This document shows, one piece after another, positions 14,874 through 24,220 of a stretch of 64,000 nt of DNA (position 1 is its first letter; each line of letters begins with the position of its first letter). Both the position numbers and the translations under genes were made by a program. The notes below the pieces were generated by a model. That model saw only the letters and a list, made by a program, of their open reading frames with translations. It was not told where the DNA came from and searched no databases. This DNA is from Gammaproteobacteria bacterium (GTDB lineage Bacteria; Pseudomonadota; Gammaproteobacteria; Xanthomonadales; SZUA-36), in NCBI GenBank assembly GCA_024277815.1, contig JAJRUM010000055.1, forward strand, positions 1-64,000. The letters are read 5' to 3'.

Positions 14874-15767
14874 TTAGCTGGACAGGCTTAACACATAGGC
14901 TGCCAGCAGCCTGCGCCGGTCTTCGCTCAACAAGTCCTTGTGTGCCGGCATGTTGCCGTTACGGCCTTCGGTGACGGTTTTCCTGATCGTTTCAGCTTCA
15001 CCGCCGTATAACCAGATTTCATCATTCAGCCTTGGTGCACCAAGTGCCTGGTTGCCGCTGCCATCAACGCCGTGACAGGCGATGCACAGCATGTCAAAGC
15101 TCGCCTTGCCCTGCGTTGCCATTGCTGTATCCACATCCATTCCGGACAGGCTTTGTACGTAAGCAACCAGGTTATTAATCGCGACCTCATCAAGGCCACC
15201 CACCATCACCGGCATCATACCCGCCCGGCCATTGGTGATACTTTGCATGACGGTGTCAAAATTGTTGCCGTACAGCCAGTCGTCATCCGCCAGGCTCGGG
15301 AAGCCACGGGCGCCACGGGCGTCCGAGCCATGGCACATGGCGCAGTTGTTGGCAAACAGCCTTTGGCCGGTGGCGTTGGCTTCTGGGTCCGTAATCAGGG
15401 TTTCATTATCCAGTTGCCGGTAGCGCGAAAATATGGCTTCCTGAGCTTCGTTAGCCGCTTGCATCTCTTCGTTATACTGGTTTTCCTGACTCCAGCCAAG
15501 GACGCCGGGATAGTTGCCAAAACCTCCAAACAGGGCCAGATAAATGAAAGAGAAAGCAATCGTGATATAGAACAGTTGTAGCCACCACCTGGGCAGCGGG
15601 TTGTTAAGTTCTACCAGGTCTTCATCCCAGACGTGACCGGTTGTGCCGGTGCCCTCTCCTTCGTCCCGGTTGGAGATGCCCTTGGTCCATTGCAACAGCC
15701 AGAAGCAGGCAAGAATGGTAACAACGGTGATGATAATGACATACCAGTGCCAGAAATTACTTAACAT
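14874..15767 (-). CDS. ccoP: CcoP, cbb3 oxidase diheme cytochrome c subunit
   Basis: 297 residues. An N-terminal membrane helix (WHWYVIIITVVTILACFWLL) and a second (LFYITIAFSFIYLALFGGFG) are separated by the family segment HVWDEDLVELNNPLPRWW. Two heme c sites, CAMCH (142-146) and CIACH (228-232), lie in two cytochrome c domains with Met ligands in GMMP and NMPA. It passes electrons to CcoO and CcoN. The start overlaps the end of ccoQ by 7 bp. Confidence 0.97.
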   Translation of the reverse strand: MLSNFWHWYVIIITVVTILACFWLLQWTKGISNRDEGEGTGTTGHVWDEDLVELNNPLPRWWLQLFYITIAFSFIYLALFGGFGNYPGVLGWSQENQYNEEMQAANEAQEAIFSRYRQLDNETLITDPEANATGQRLFANNCAMCHGSDARGARGFPSLADDDWLYGNNFDTVMQSITNGRAGMMPVMVGGLDEVAINNLVAYVQSLSGMDVDTAMATQGKASFDMLCIACHGVDGSGNQALGAPRLNDEIWLYGGEAETIRKTVTEGRNGNMPAHKDLLSEDRRRLLAAYVLSLSS

Positions 15768-15940
15768 GGCTCGTTCTCCTCCTGGCTATTCGGAATGGTG
15801 CCACCGTCTTCCTCCAGTGGCAGCATGCTCGCCTCATCAAAGGCCGGTTTCCGCTTGCGGCTCCAGGCCCAGGCCCAAAGGCCCAGAAATGAAAGCATCA
15901 GGACTATCAGGATTGCGCCGCGAACTACATCAATATCCAT
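15761..15940 (-). CDS. ccoQ: CcoQ, small cbb3 oxidase subunit
   Basis: 59 residues from ATG 15938-15940. There is a single helix, VVRGAILIVLMLSFLGLWAWAW, then a basic SRKRKPAFDEASMLPLEED, the CcoQ signature. An acidic tail follows. It stabilises the oxidase complex. The ATG lies one base after the ccoO stop. A long in-frame extension upstream is inside ccoO and is discarded. Confidence 0.9.
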   Translation of the reverse strand: MDIDVVRGAILIVLMLSFLGLWAWAWSRKRKPAFDEASMLPLEEDGGTIPNSQEENEPC

Positions 15941-15941
15941 C

Positions 15942-16553
15942 TCAGCGTCCACTCCTTGCATGACCCAGGCTCTGCAGGTAAGCAATGACTGCGTCCATCT
16001 CGTTTTTGCCCTCCACCACTGAAGGTGCTGCTGCGATATCCTCTTCCGAGTACGGATCGCCGAGGGAATTGAGGGCGCGCATTTTCTTCTGCACGATCTC
16101 GCCGTCAACCATGCGCTCCTTCAGCCAGCCATAATTCGGCATATTGGACTCCGGAACAACATCCCGCGGGTTGGTCAGGTGAATGTAGTGCCATTCATCA
16201 CTGTAGCGTCCGCCTACCCGGGCCAGATCAGGCCCGGTGCGCTTGGAACCCCACTGGAAGGGCCGGTCATATACGGATTCACCGGCGACTGAGTAGGGTC
16301 CGTAACGCTCTGTCTCACTGCGGAACGGGCGGATCATCTGTGAATGGCAGTTGTAACAACCTTCATGCACAAAGACATCACGGCCAGCGAGTTCCAGTGC
16401 CGGATAAGGCACCACGCCTTCGGCGGGTTTTCTTACCTGGTCCATAAATATGAGTGGCACGATCTCAACCAACCCACCAAGGCTGATTGCGATGATAATA
16501 AACACGGCCATCAGACTGATATTTGTTTCGAGTTTTTTGTGTCCGCTACTCAT
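15942..16553 (-). CDS. ccoO: CcoO, cbb3 oxidase monoheme cytochrome c subunit
   Basis: 203 residues from ATG 16551-16553, which overlaps the ccoN stop as ATGA; a TTG 15 bases upstream is less likely. The N-terminal membrane anchor is [21 protein letters not shown]. The heme site is CYNCH (66-70), followed by [15 protein letters not shown], and SNMP provides the distal Met. It is membrane-anchored facing the periplasm, between CcoP and CcoN in electron flow. Confidence 0.96.
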   Translation of the reverse strand: MSSGHKKLETNISLMAVFIIIAISLGGLVEIVPLIFMDQVRKPAEGVVPYPALELAGRDVFVHEGCYNCHSQMIRPFRSETERYGPYSVAGESVYDRPFQWGSKRTGPDLARVGGRYSDEWHYIHLTNPRDVVPESNMPNYGWLKERMVDGEIVQKKMRALNSLGDPYSEEDIAAAPSVVEGKNEMDAVIAYLQSLGHARSGR

Positions 16554-17971
16554 GCGTGATCTCCCCAATCTGCAGGTTCTGAGGCGGGAATCGGTTTCAT
16601 CTCCTTGCTGCCAAGTGTTTTCCAGGTGTTCCAGGCCATGAAGAACATACCGCTGAGGAATAGCAGCCCACCCAGCAATCTGATGATGTAGTAAGGCTTG
16701 GTGGCAACCAGGCTTTCAATAAAACTGTAGGTCAGGGTGCCGTCTGCATTAAATGCACGCCACATCAGACCCTGCATGACGCCGGCAACCCACATGGAGG
16801 TGATATAAAGCACCACGCCAATGGTTGACGTCCAAAAATGGATATCAATGGCCTTGATGCTGTACATTTTCTTCTCGCCGATCAGGCGCGGAATCAGGCA
16901 ATAGAGGGAGCCAATGGTCATCATGGCAACCCAACCAAGGGCGCCTGAATGTACATGTCCAATGGTCCAGTCGGTATAGTGGCTCAGGGCGTTAACCGTC
17001 TTGATGGACATCATCGGGCCTTCAAACGTGGACATGCCGTAGAAACTCAGTGCCACGATCATAAATTTCAGCACCGGGTCTGTGCGTAGTTTGTGCCACG
17101 CGCCCGAGAGCGTCATGATGCCGTTGATCATGCCCCCCCAACTTGGGGCCAGCAGGATCAGTGAAAACACCATGCCGATAGATTGCAACCAGTTTGGCAG
17201 CGCGGTGTAATGAAGGTGGTGTGGGCCGGCCCACATGTATATGGCAATCAGGGCCCAGAAATGCACGATGGACAGGCGGTAGGAATATACCGGCCCCTCG
17301 GCCTGCTTGGGCACGAAGTAATACATCATGCCCAGGAAGCCTGCGGTCAGGAAGAAGCCAACGGCGTTATGGCCGTACCACCACTGCACCATCGCATCGA
17401 CGGCCCCTGAATAGATCGGGTAGGACTTGCCAAGGGTTACCGGCAGCGACAGATTGTTGACAATATGCAGCACTGCAATGGTCAGTATGAATGCACCATA
17501 GAACCAGTTGGCGACATAGATATGGCTAACCCGACGTTTGCCGATGGTGCCGAAAAACAGCACGGCATAGGCTACCCATACCAGCGTGATCAGGATATCA
17601 ATCGGCCATTCAAGCTCGGCATACTCCTTGCCCTGGGTCCAGCCCAGTGGCAGCGTCACCACAGCACTGAGGATGACGGCCTGCCAACCCCAGAAAACAA
17701 AGGCGGCCAGCTTGTCTGAAATCAGACGCACATGGCAGGTTCGTTGCACCACGTACAGGGACGTGCCGATCAATCCGCTGCCGCCAAAGGCAAAAATAAC
17801 CGCATTGGTGTGTAGCGGGCGCAAGCGGCCATAGGTCAGCCAGGGTATATCGAGATTCAGTACGGGCAACCACAATTGCGCGGCAATTATGACGCCTACC
17901 AACATTCCAACAATACCCCAGATAACGGTCATAATGACAAATTGTCGAACAACTTTATCGTTGTAGGTCAT
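16550..17971 (-). CDS. ccoN: CcoN, cbb3 cytochrome c oxidase catalytic subunit
   Basis: 473 residues with twelve membrane helices. Heme-copper ligands are visible: [14 protein letters not shown] (low-spin heme His), [23 protein letters not shown] (CuB His and cross-linked Tyr region), [11 protein letters not shown] (two CuB His) and [11 protein letters not shown] (high- and low-spin heme His). This is the proton-pumping, high-affinity terminal oxidase used at low oxygen. It is the first gene of ccoNOQP. I found no clear FNR/Anr site (TTGATN4ATCAA) in the 74 bases before it. Confidence 0.98.
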   Translation of the reverse strand: MTYNDKVVRQFVIMTVIWGIVGMLVGVIIAAQLWLPVLNLDIPWLTYGRLRPLHTNAVIFAFGGSGLIGTSLYVVQRTCHVRLISDKLAAFVFWGWQAVILSAVVTLPLGWTQGKEYAELEWPIDILITLVWVAYAVLFFGTIGKRRVSHIYVANWFYGAFILTIAVLHIVNNLSLPVTLGKSYPIYSGAVDAMVQWWYGHNAVGFFLTAGFLGMMYYFVPKQAEGPVYSYRLSIVHFWALIAIYMWAGPHHLHYTALPNWLQSIGMVFSLILLAPSWGGMINGIMTLSGAWHKLRTDPVLKFMIVALSFYGMSTFEGPMMSIKTVNALSHYTDWTIGHVHSGALGWVAMMTIGSLYCLIPRLIGEKKMYSIKAIDIHFWTSTIGVVLYITSMWVAGVMQGLMWRAFNADGTLTYSFIESLVATKPYYIIRLLGGLLFLSGMFFMAWNTWKTLGSKEMKPIPASEPADWGDHA

Positions 17972-18037
17972 GATTGAACTCTTTCCTCACTTTTTAATAG
18001 CAACGCGACAAGCTCTTGCAGGGTTTGCCACTGTTGT

Positions 18038-18055
18038 TGTTTCCGTCAGGAAACA
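18038..18055. repeat. inverted repeat upstream of ccoN
   Basis: TGTTTCC-GTCA-GGAAACA, a perfect 7-bp inverted repeat centred about 75 bp before the ccoN start and overlapping the 3' end of ygfX. There is no T-run on either side, so a protein-binding site or RNA hairpin is more likely than an intrinsic terminator. Its role is unknown. Confidence 0.45.
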
Positions 18056-18531
18056 CCTGTCTGTTTCCGGCCTGAGTGGAGGCTGCCTGACGTATCCCTG
18101 TTGTCAGTACAAGTATATATATTCTGCTTCAGCAACACATTCAGGCGTCGATATTCTTTGCTGTTCTGTTGACTGGCTAAAATTGCCAGGTGCCGGGTTT
18201 TATTCTGTATAACGACCCTCAACACTGTAACCCAGCGGGTACACCATTGCTGTCCTTCCAGCCGGCCTTCAGCAACTTTACCGGCAGTCCTGAAGCGCAC
18301 CCGTCCATCAGCAGCTAAAGCCAGAGCCAATTCTACGTCAGATACATTAGAAAAACATATTATAGATAAAAACCTGCCAATTCCGAGCAAAAAAATCATC
18401 AAAAGTGTCATGGGAAACGCTTGTGGACCGGATATGGCTGAGAGCAGAGCCAACGCACAGAGCAACAGAACCGGGGCAGAGAAACTTTTCCGTTGGGCGG
18501 GTTTCAGGATCAGTGGTTTGTTATAGGGCAT
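18046..18531 (-). CDS. ygfX: YgfX-like membrane protein (SdhE partner)
   Basis: 161 residues from ATG 18529-18531. A basic N-terminus (LKPAQRKSFS) is followed by two adjacent membrane helices (APVLLLCALALLSAISG and FPMTLLMIFLLGIGRFLSIICF). A soluble C-terminal domain comes next (ELALAADGRVRF, EGRLEGQQWCTRWVTVLRV). This is the topology of YgfX/CptA. It is encoded directly after sdhE with an 11-bp overlap, the conserved partner position. In Enterobacteria YgfX binds SdhE and was also described as a toxin acting on the cytoskeleton; which role applies here is not known. Confidence 0.75.
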   Translation of the reverse strand: MPYNKPLILKPAQRKSFSAPVLLLCALALLSAISGPQAFPMTLLMIFLLGIGRFLSIICFSNVSDVELALALAADGRVRFRTAGKVAEGRLEGQQWCTRWVTVLRVVIQNKTRHLAILASQQNSKEYRRLNVLLKQNIYTCTDNRDTSGSLHSGRKQTGVS

Positions 18532-18769
18532 TGCCAAGTGTTTTGATCAAATTAAGCATTTCCGGATCATCGGGCAATTCCTTGCCGGAAACCCAGCCAA
18601 ATATTACAGTGTCTTCCTGATCCAGCAACCTTTCAAGCCGGGACCAGTTACCCACAGCAATTGACTCAGCCTGAGCTTTAAAGAAAGCTTCAAACAGGAC
18701 ATCCAGTTCTTTCAGGCCACGCCGCGCTTTCCAGCGCAGTCTTTTTACCCTTTCCTCTCCGCTGATCAT
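18521..18769 (-). CDS. sdhE: SdhE, FAD assembly factor for succinate dehydrogenase
   Basis: 82 residues from ATG 18767-18769. An all-helical small protein with the invariant motif KARRGLKELD (RGxxE) near residue 15 and WSRLERLLDQEDTVIFGWVSG. SdhE promotes covalent attachment of FAD to SdhA. It begins 14 bases after sdhB and overlaps ygfX. An in-frame extension upstream runs into sdhB and is not used. Confidence 0.95.
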   Translation of the reverse strand: MISGEERVKRLRWKARRGLKELDVLFEAFFKAQAESIAVGNWSRLERLLDQEDTVIFGWVSGKELPDDPEMLNLIKTLGNAL

Positions 18770-18783
18770 GTCAGTAAATGTAC

Positions 18784-19569
18784 TTATGCCCCACCACGTT
18801 GCAACAGCATCTTCTTGGTCTCGGCAATCGCCTTGGCCGGGTTCAGGCCCTTTGGGCAAGTAGACGTGCAGTTCATGATGGTGTGGCAGCGGTAAAGCCT
18901 GAACGGGTCGTCCAGTTCGTCCAGGCGCTCACCGGTCGCCTCATCCCGGCTGTCCGCCAGCCATCGATAGGCCTGTAGCAAAATGGCCGGGCCAAGGTAA
19001 CGGTCACCGTTCCACCAGTAACTTGGGCACGATGTGGAGCAGCAGGCACATAAAATACATTCATACAGTCCATCCAGCTTTTCGCGATCATGCTGGGACT
19101 GCAGTCTTTCCTGGTCAGGAAAAGGAACACTTTGAGTGCGTATCCACGGCTTGATGCTGGCGTACTGTGCATAGAAATGCGTCATGTCCGGAACCAGGTC
19201 CTTGATGACTTCCAGGTGGGGCAAAGGGTTAATTTTGACATCACCCTTTATTTCGCTGATGGGCTTGGTACACGCCAGTGTGTTGGTGCCGTCAATATTC
19301 ATGGCACAGGAGCCGCAGATGCCCTCGCGACAGGAGCGGCGGAGTGTCAGTGAAGGGTCAATCTCATTTTTGATCTTGAGGATGGCGTCAAGCACCATCG
19401 GGCCACAGTCGTCCAGATCGACTTCGTAACTGTCAATTCTTGGGTTTTCACCTTTGTCCGGGTCCCAGCGATAGATCTGGAATATCCGGGTGTTGGCCGA
19501 GCTGCCGGGCGCGGTGAAATCATGGCCTTTTACCGGGCGGGATTCAGGTGCTAGTCTTAATTCGAGCAT
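18784..19569 (-). CDS. sdhB: succinate dehydrogenase iron-sulfur subunit
   Basis: 261 residues. The N-terminal [2Fe-2S] domain has [15 protein letters not shown], followed by ACTKP. The C-terminal [4Fe-4S]/[3Fe-4S] part has [16 protein letters not shown] and [17 protein letters not shown]. The N-terminus is about 20 residues longer than E. coli SdhB ([17 protein letters not shown]). It transfers electrons from FAD to quinone. It follows sdhA by 24 bp. Confidence 0.97.
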   Translation of the reverse strand: MLELRLAPESRPVKGHDFTAPGSSANTRIFQIYRWDPDKGENPRIDSYEVDLDDCGPMVLDAILKIKNEIDPSLTLRRSCREGICGSCAMNIDGTNTLACTKPISEIKGDVKINPLPHLEVIKDLVPDMTHFYAQYASIKPWIRTQSVPFPDQERLQSQHDREKLDGLYECILCACCSTSCPSYWWNGDRYLGPAILLQAYRWLADSRDEATGERLDELDDPFRLYRCHTIMNCTSTCPKGLNPAKAIAETKKMLLQRGGA

Positions 19570-19593
19570 GGGATGTTCCTTATATCCTGCCTG

Positions 19594-21384
19594 TCAGTAG
19601 ACACGCGGCTTGGGTGGCACGACGTCCACGTCGTCAGTCAGCGTATACAGGTGAACGGGCCGGTAATCGATGGATACTGTGCCGGCCGGGTCGAGGCTGG
19701 CCAGCGTATGTTTCATCCAGTCCTCATCATCGCGGTCCGGATAGTCCTCGCGGGCATGGGCGCCGCGGCTTTCTTTCCGGTTTTCAGCGCCGTGCATCGC
19801 GACCATGGCACAGGCAAGCAGGTTACGCAGTTCCAGCGTCTCGACCAGATCGGAGTTCCATATCATGGAATGATCACTGACCCGGATATCTTCAAAGCTC
19901 GCAAACACGTCCGAAATCAGTGCGCAGCCCTCTTCCAGCACTTCGCCGGTGCGGAATACCGCAGCATTGTTTTGCATGACCTGTTGCATTTCATCCCTGA
20001 CGCCGGCCGCGCTGTTTTGGCCTTCTGCATGCCGCAACTGATCAAAATCAGCGACCAGTGTATCGACGATCTCTTGGTCAAGGTGATCATGTCGTTGATC
20101 GGGTTTGATCACTTCCGCACACCGGTGCGCGACCGCGCGGCCGAAAACAATGATATCCAGCAGAGAATTGGAGCCCAGCCGGTTCGCACCGTGCACGGAC
20201 ACACAAGCGGCTTCACCGATTGCAAACAGGCCGGACACCACCGCGTCCGGGTCACCATCATGCAGGTGCACCACTTCGCCGTGATAATTGGTCGGGATAC
20301 CGCCCATGTTGTAATGTGCGGTAGGAATTACCGGGATAGGTTCTTTGCTGACATCCACGCCGGCGAATATTCTGGCGCTTTCGGCGATACCGGGCAGACG
20401 CTTGTTAATGACATCGGCACCGAGGTGTTGCAGGTTGAGATAGATATGGTCTTTCTTTGGACCAACCCCCCTGCCCTCACGGATCTCAATGGTCATAGAG
20501 CGACTGACAACATCACGTGAAGCGAGGTCTTTGGCGTTGGGTGCGTAACGCTCCATGAAACGCTCGCCTTCCGAGTTGGTCAGAAAACCACCTTCACCAC
20601 GTACCCCTTCAGTAATCAGCACACCAGCACCGTACACCCCCGTGGGGTGAAACTGGATGAATTCCATGTCCTGCAATGGCAGTCCGGCGCGCAGCACCAT
20701 GCCATTGCCGTCACCGGTACAGGTGTGTGCAGATGTACAGGAAAAATAGGTGCGTCCATAACCACCGGTCGCGAGAATAACGGCATGTGCGCGGAACAGG
20801 TGCAAGGTGCCTTCAGCCAGATCCCAGGCCAGCAGGCCACGGCACACACCGTCTTCATCCATTATCAGGTCAAGGGCGAAATACTCGATAAAGAATGTTG
20901 CGTTGTGTTTCAGGGACTGTTGATAGAGTGTGTGCAAAATCGCATGACCGGTCCGGTCTGCTGCCGCACAGGTTCTTTGCGCTGTACCTTCACCATAGCG
21001 CGTCGTCATGCCACCGAACGGTCGCTGGTAAATTTTGCCATCCTGGGTGCGCGAAAAAGGCACGCCAAAGTGTTCGAGTTCAATGACCGAAGGCACAGCT
21101 TCACGACACATGTACTCGATGGCATCCTGGTCGCCGAGCCAGTCGGAACCTTTAATGGTGTCATACATATGCCAGCGCCAGTCGTCTTCCCCCATATTTC
21201 CCAACGCCGCCGACATGCCACCCTGGGCAGCAACGGTGTGACTGCGGGTCGGAAATACCTTGGAAATGCAGGCAGTTTTAAGGCCGGTGGATGCCAGACC
21301 CATGGTTGCACGCAGTCCGGCTCCACCGGCGCCGACAACCAGGACATCGTACCTGTGCTCGGTTATTGAGTAATCATTGCTCAT
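19594..21384 (-). CDS. sdhA: succinate dehydrogenase flavoprotein subunit
   Basis: 596 residues. The FAD-binding start is [18 protein letters not shown]. The covalent flavin His is in [18 protein letters not shown]. The substrate site is seen in [21 protein letters not shown] and [15 protein letters not shown], and [15 protein letters not shown] is the C-terminal FAD motif. It oxidises succinate to fumarate. It lies four bases after sdhD. Confidence 0.98.
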   Translation of the reverse strand: MSNDYSITEHRYDVLVVGAGGAGLRATMGLASTGLKTACISKVFPTRSHTVAAQGGMSAALGNMGEDDWRWHMYDTIKGSDWLGDQDAIEYMCREAVPSVIELEHFGVPFSRTQDGKIYQRPFGGMTTRYGEGTAQRTCAAADRTGHAILHTLYQQSLKHNATFFIEYFALDLIMDEDGVCRGLLAWDLAEGTLHLFRAHAVILATGGYGRTYFSCTSAHTCTGDGNGMVLRAGLPLQDMEFIQFHPTGVYGAGVLITEGVRGEGGFLTNSEGERFMERYAPNAKDLASRDVVSRSMTIEIREGRGVGPKKDHIYLNLQHLGADVINKRLPGIAESARIFAGVDVSKEPIPVIPTAHYNMGGIPTNYHGEVVHLHDGDPDAVVSGLFAIGEAACVSVHGANRLGSNSLLDIIVFGRAVAHRCAEVIKPDQRHDHLDQEIVDTLVADFDQLRHAEGQNSAAGVRDEMQQVMQNNAAVFRTGEVLEEGCALISDVFASFEDIRVSDHSMIWNSDLVETLELRNLLACAMVAMHGAENRKESRGAHAREDYPDRDDEDWMKHTLASLDPAGTVSIDYRPVHLYTLTDDVDVVPPKPRVY

Positions 21385-21388
21385 GGAT

Positions 21389-21769
21389 TCAGGCTCCCAA
21401 TGCCAGCTTTAAGGCTGCGATGGCGCTGACCAGGAAAGCGGCAAGGCAGGCAAGCCGGACCACTATCAGCAGAACAAACTCCACGGCATCAATATGTACG
21501 TAGTCTTCGATGACCACCTGCAAGCCCAACTGGGCGTGATAGAACAGCGTCCCGGCCAAAAAAATGGCCATACCGGCATTGAATGGCGCAGACATGGCGG
21601 CCCTCGCAGTGGCGTAATCAACACCAGCCAGTGACACGCCCACCCACAATATCCAGGCACTCAACAACAGCAGCAGCAAGGCTGAGTAACGTTGTGAGCG
21701 CCAGTGATGGGAGCCACCTCTTGAGCTGCCCATACCCCGCACCTGGGCGAGTGGGTCCTGCATACTCAT
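21389..21769 (-). CDS. sdhD: succinate dehydrogenase membrane anchor subunit
   Basis: 126 residues from ATG 21767-21769, which overlaps the sdhC stop as ATGA. It has three membrane helices. The second holds the heme-ligand type His in [18 protein letters not shown], typical of SdhD. Its N-terminus ([18 protein letters not shown]) fits the family start. It anchors SdhAB and forms the quinone site with SdhC. Confidence 0.94.
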   Translation of the reverse strand: MSMQDPLAQVRGMGSSRGGSHHWRSQRYSALLLLLLSAWILWVGVSLAGVDYATARAAMSAPFNAGMAIFLAGTLFYHAQLGLQVVIEDYVHIDAVEFVLLIVVRLACLAAFLVSAIAALKLALGA

Positions 21770-22152
21770 GAGCCCGCTACCAGAATGATCAATGTCATCA
21801 CCACCGCACCCGCAACGGCAATCCGACCTGAAATGTTGACCTGGTGCATTTCCATCATCCAGCCGGCATCCCATATCAGGTGGCGGATCCCGCCGAACAG
21901 ATGAAAACAGAAACTGAATACACTGGCAGCGATGACCAGCTTACCCGGACCGCTTGCCAGCAATTGGCTGAAAGCGGTAAATGCTGCATCACCGGATGAC
22001 AGGGCTACCAGCCAGTAAAGCAGCACGGGGGCCGTGACCACGGACATGAATATGCCCGTCAGGCGGTTCAGAATAGAAAGTGCGGAAGTTATCTGGAATT
22101 TGTAATACGGCCCCAGCATATAGGGTGACATCGGGCGTCGAGAGTTACTCAT
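21766..22152 (-). CDS. sdhC: succinate dehydrogenase cytochrome b556 subunit
   Basis: 128 residues. SRRPMSPYMLGPYYKFQITSALSILNRLTG is the classic SdhC start, where Ser/Arg of SILNRLTG form the quinone site. The heme His is in FSFCFHLFGGIRHLIWD. Three membrane helices are present. It is preceded by the SdhAF4-like gene (25-bp gap), which makes the operon sdhAF4-sdhC-sdhD-sdhA-sdhB-sdhE-ygfX. Confidence 0.96.
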   Translation of the reverse strand: MSNSRRPMSPYMLGPYYKFQITSALSILNRLTGIFMSVVTAPVLLYWLVALSSGDAAFTAFSQLLASGPGKLVIAASVFSFCFHLFGGIRHLIWDAGWMMEMHQVNISGRIAVAGAVVMTLIILVAGS

Positions 22153-22177
22153 AAATTATGGCCTTGAATTCCTTGAA

Positions 22178-22357
22178 TCAGAAATCGGTGCAGCGACCGG
22201 CTTGTTCCCAGTCACCGTAGCGGGTAGGCTCCGGACCTTTCGGGCCACCTGTCTCGCTGGGTTTGGGTTTGTTTACATCACATTCAGTGGCTTGTCTGGT
22301 ATCTGTTTTGGAGGTCTTGGATTGCACAGGGAGTTGTTTTGACTGGTTATTTTTCAT
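22178..22357 (-). CDS. sdhAF4: SdhAF4-like succinate dehydrogenase assembly factor (DUF1674)
   Basis: A short gene, 59 residues, found by translating the gap before sdhC. ATG is at 22355-22357 and TGA at 22178-22180. The N-terminal 35 residues are polar and Lys/Thr rich. The C-terminus reads GGPKGPEPTRYGDWEQAGRCTDF, the DUF1674 signature seen in eukaryotic SDHAF4 and its bacterial homologues. SDHAF4 binds the flavinylated SdhA before it joins SdhB and protects against oxidant damage. Position directly before sdhC on the same strand supports the role. The ribosome site is weak. Confidence 0.85.
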   Translation of the reverse strand: MKNNQSKQLPVQSKTSKTDTRQATECDVNKPKPSETGGPKGPEPTRYGDWEQAGRCTDF

Positions 22358-22538
22358 TAACGAATGGACCCTTCCCGATGCGTGTTTGCGAATATGAAGT
22401 TTAACGTGAACGCCAAGTGTAATGCCACCGGCCCTGATGCGCGAGTTGCTTTTGTATGTTTTGCCAATGGTGCTGCTTCAAAGTGGGTTAGAATCAAGCT
22501 ATGAACCCTTGTTTGATTAGCCACGAGATTTACATTTG

Positions 22539-23363
22539 ATGATAGCACTGCCTTACCTGTCGGCCCTTCACTTCAGTGGCGCAGATGCCGGTGATTTTCT
22601 ACACAACCAGTTGAGTGCCGATGTGTTGGCACTGGCGGAGGGTGAATCAACATTTGCCTGTTACTGCGAGCCCAAAGGCCGGGTTCTCGCGCTATTGCTG
22701 GTTAGCCGGCAGGCTGATGACTATGTTGTTGTCGTGTCTGCATCATTGCGGGTGCCAGTCGCCAACCGCTTGCGCATGTATGTGCTGCGCGCGAAAGTTA
22801 CCATTGATGTGCTGGAAAACTGTGTTCTGACGGCTTCCAGCACAGCCGATAAGTCACCACCGCCAGCACCCCCTGCGGTCGCAATTAATGTTCCCGGCAG
22901 CCCTGCTGTCCTGTCACTTTGGCGGGACTCAACACCTGCCGTCGACAGCACGGGCACCGATGCCTGGAAAGTGGAAGAGTTACGACACGGGATTGTCTGG
23001 CTATGCCCCGAAACCAGTGGGCAGTTTTTGCCACAGATGCTGGGTTTCGACCAACTGGGTGCCGTGAACTTTCGCAAAGGCTGTTATCCGGGCCAGGAAA
23101 TCGTCGCCCGAACCCACTACCTCGGTAAAGTCAAGCGCCACCCTCGCCTGCTTTGTACCCCTGCTGTGATTTGTCCCGAGCCACTGGACAAGATTAATTT
23201 GCTGGGCAACAAGCAGTCATATGAAGCTGTCATCGTTGACTGTGGCCACGACACAGATGATGGAGGTTGCCTGTTCGTGGTCTCCCGCATGGACCCGGAA
23301 CTGCCTGTTGAACAAATTGAATACCACGGACAAATTGCCCCGCTGAAACAGAACCCGGCTTAG
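22539..23363 (+). CDS. ygfZ: YgfZ-like folate-binding iron-sulfur repair protein
   Basis: 274 residues from ATG 22539; a TTG three bases earlier is possible. The GcvT-like fold begins with HFSGADAGDFLHNQLSADV. The family signature KGCYPGQEIVARTHYLGKVKR is at about residues 185-205 and includes the conserved Cys. YgfZ uses tetrahydrofolate to help make or repair Fe-S clusters. It is divergent from the sdh operon. In Enterobacteria ygfZ, sdhE and ygfX are also neighbours. Its last four bases overlap the convergent methyltransferase gene. Confidence 0.92.
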   Translation: MIALPYLSALHFSGADAGDFLHNQLSADVLALAEGESTFACYCEPKGRVLALLLVSRQADDYVVVVSASLRVPVANRLRMYVLRAKVTIDVLENCVLTASSTADKSPPPAPPAVAINVPGSPAVLSLWRDSTPAVDSTGTDAWKVEELRHGIVWLCPETSGQFLPQMLGFDQLGAVNFRKGCYPGQEIVARTHYLGKVKRHPRLLCTPAVICPEPLDKINLLGNKQSYEAVIVDCGHDTDDGGCLFVVSRMDPELPVEQIEYHGQIAPLKQNPA

Positions 23364-24220
23364 GCCTGCGCGACGATATAACAAACCCAGCCAGGGTCAG
23401 CATCACCCTCTTCAGCCGGCAGGTAGATGCCGTTGCCCTCGTTCTTTTCTTCGTCCGTGCCTTCCCAGTAAATATCCACCTGGCCGAACCCGGCTTCGTA
23501 CAGAATTTCACGAATTTCTGGCAGTGTCCACAGTCGCCAGTGATAGCTGAATGCCTTGCCCATGCGGGATCCGTCGGGAAATTCAAAATGAATGTTACAG
23601 GTCATGCAGGAGTCAATCGGGTTGAACGCAGCCTGATCCCAGATGTAGACGAAATCCCGGCCATCTTCATCTATGCAGTCACGCCGCTCAGTCAGCACCA
23701 TCGGTGCCTCATAGCCGCCATAGGCATCGAGGAACAAAATGCCATCTGACACCAGCCCGTCCAGCACATTCTCAAAGTACTCGCGTAGATCTTTGCGGGT
23801 CAAAAACAGGTAGTAGCTGAAATTCATCGCAAGGATGATATCGCTCAGACCGGGCCTCGCGTGCAGCACGTTCTCATGCAGCAATTCGATACGCTGCTGT
23901 TGCTCATCAGGCAGCTTTGCCATATTGTAGAGCTTGCCCCACCGTAGCACTTCGAGGTCCAGGTCGACGCCAATTGCGTGATGCTGGCGGTCGCGCCGAA
24001 CCCATTCACAACTGGTGTTGGCCGTGCCACAAAAATCTTCCCTTAACAGCCTTGCCGGCCGTGGCCGCAACTCAGACCAGGTTTGCTCAACGAAATCAAT
24101 CTCGGACTCAACGTCCTGTACCGACTGCTGATAAAGTAAATGTTTATCCGCCAGTTCCGCCTGACTGGGCTGGTGCCTGCTATTCACTGATAGCGGGGTA
24201 TTTTTGTTGGACATATTCAT
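23360..24220 (-). CDS. class I SAM-dependent methyltransferase
   Basis: 286 residues. The N-terminal helix ([23 protein letters not shown]) is followed by a Rossmann core. [19 protein letters not shown] resembles motif I (a Cys-containing variant of GxGxG), [12 protein letters not shown] the acidic SAM-binding strand, and [13 protein letters not shown] motif IV. The substrate is unknown. The start overlaps the end of ispG by 41 bp, and a second ATG six bases later is equally possible. It is co-directional with ispG. Confidence 0.8.
   Translation of the reverse strand: MNMSNKNTPLSVNSRHQPSQAELADKHLLYQQSVQDVESEIDFVEQTWSELRPRPARLLREDFCGTANTSCEWVRRDRQHHAIGVDLDLEVLRWGKLYNMAKLPDEQQQRIELLHENVLHARPGLSDIILAMNFSYYLFLTRKDLREYFENVLDGLVSDGILFLDAYGGYEAPMVLTERRDCIDEDGRDFVYIWDQAAFNPIDSCMTCNIHFEFPDGSRMGKAFSYHWRLWTLPEIREILYEAGFGQVDIYWEGTDEEKNEGNGIYLPAEEGDADPGWVCYIVAQA

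Noticed and set aside
17972-18045. FNR/Anr box upstream of ccoN
   Set aside because: No TTGATN4ATCAA-like sequence in this stretch; only the TGTTTCC/GGAAACA repeat was seen.
23360-24220. CRISPR, toxin-antitoxin or defence genes in the window
   Set aside because: I looked for repeats with spacers, typical toxin pairs and nuclease or helicase defence genes. Only housekeeping genes and the small element were found. YgfX was once called a toxin, but here it fits as SdhE partner.
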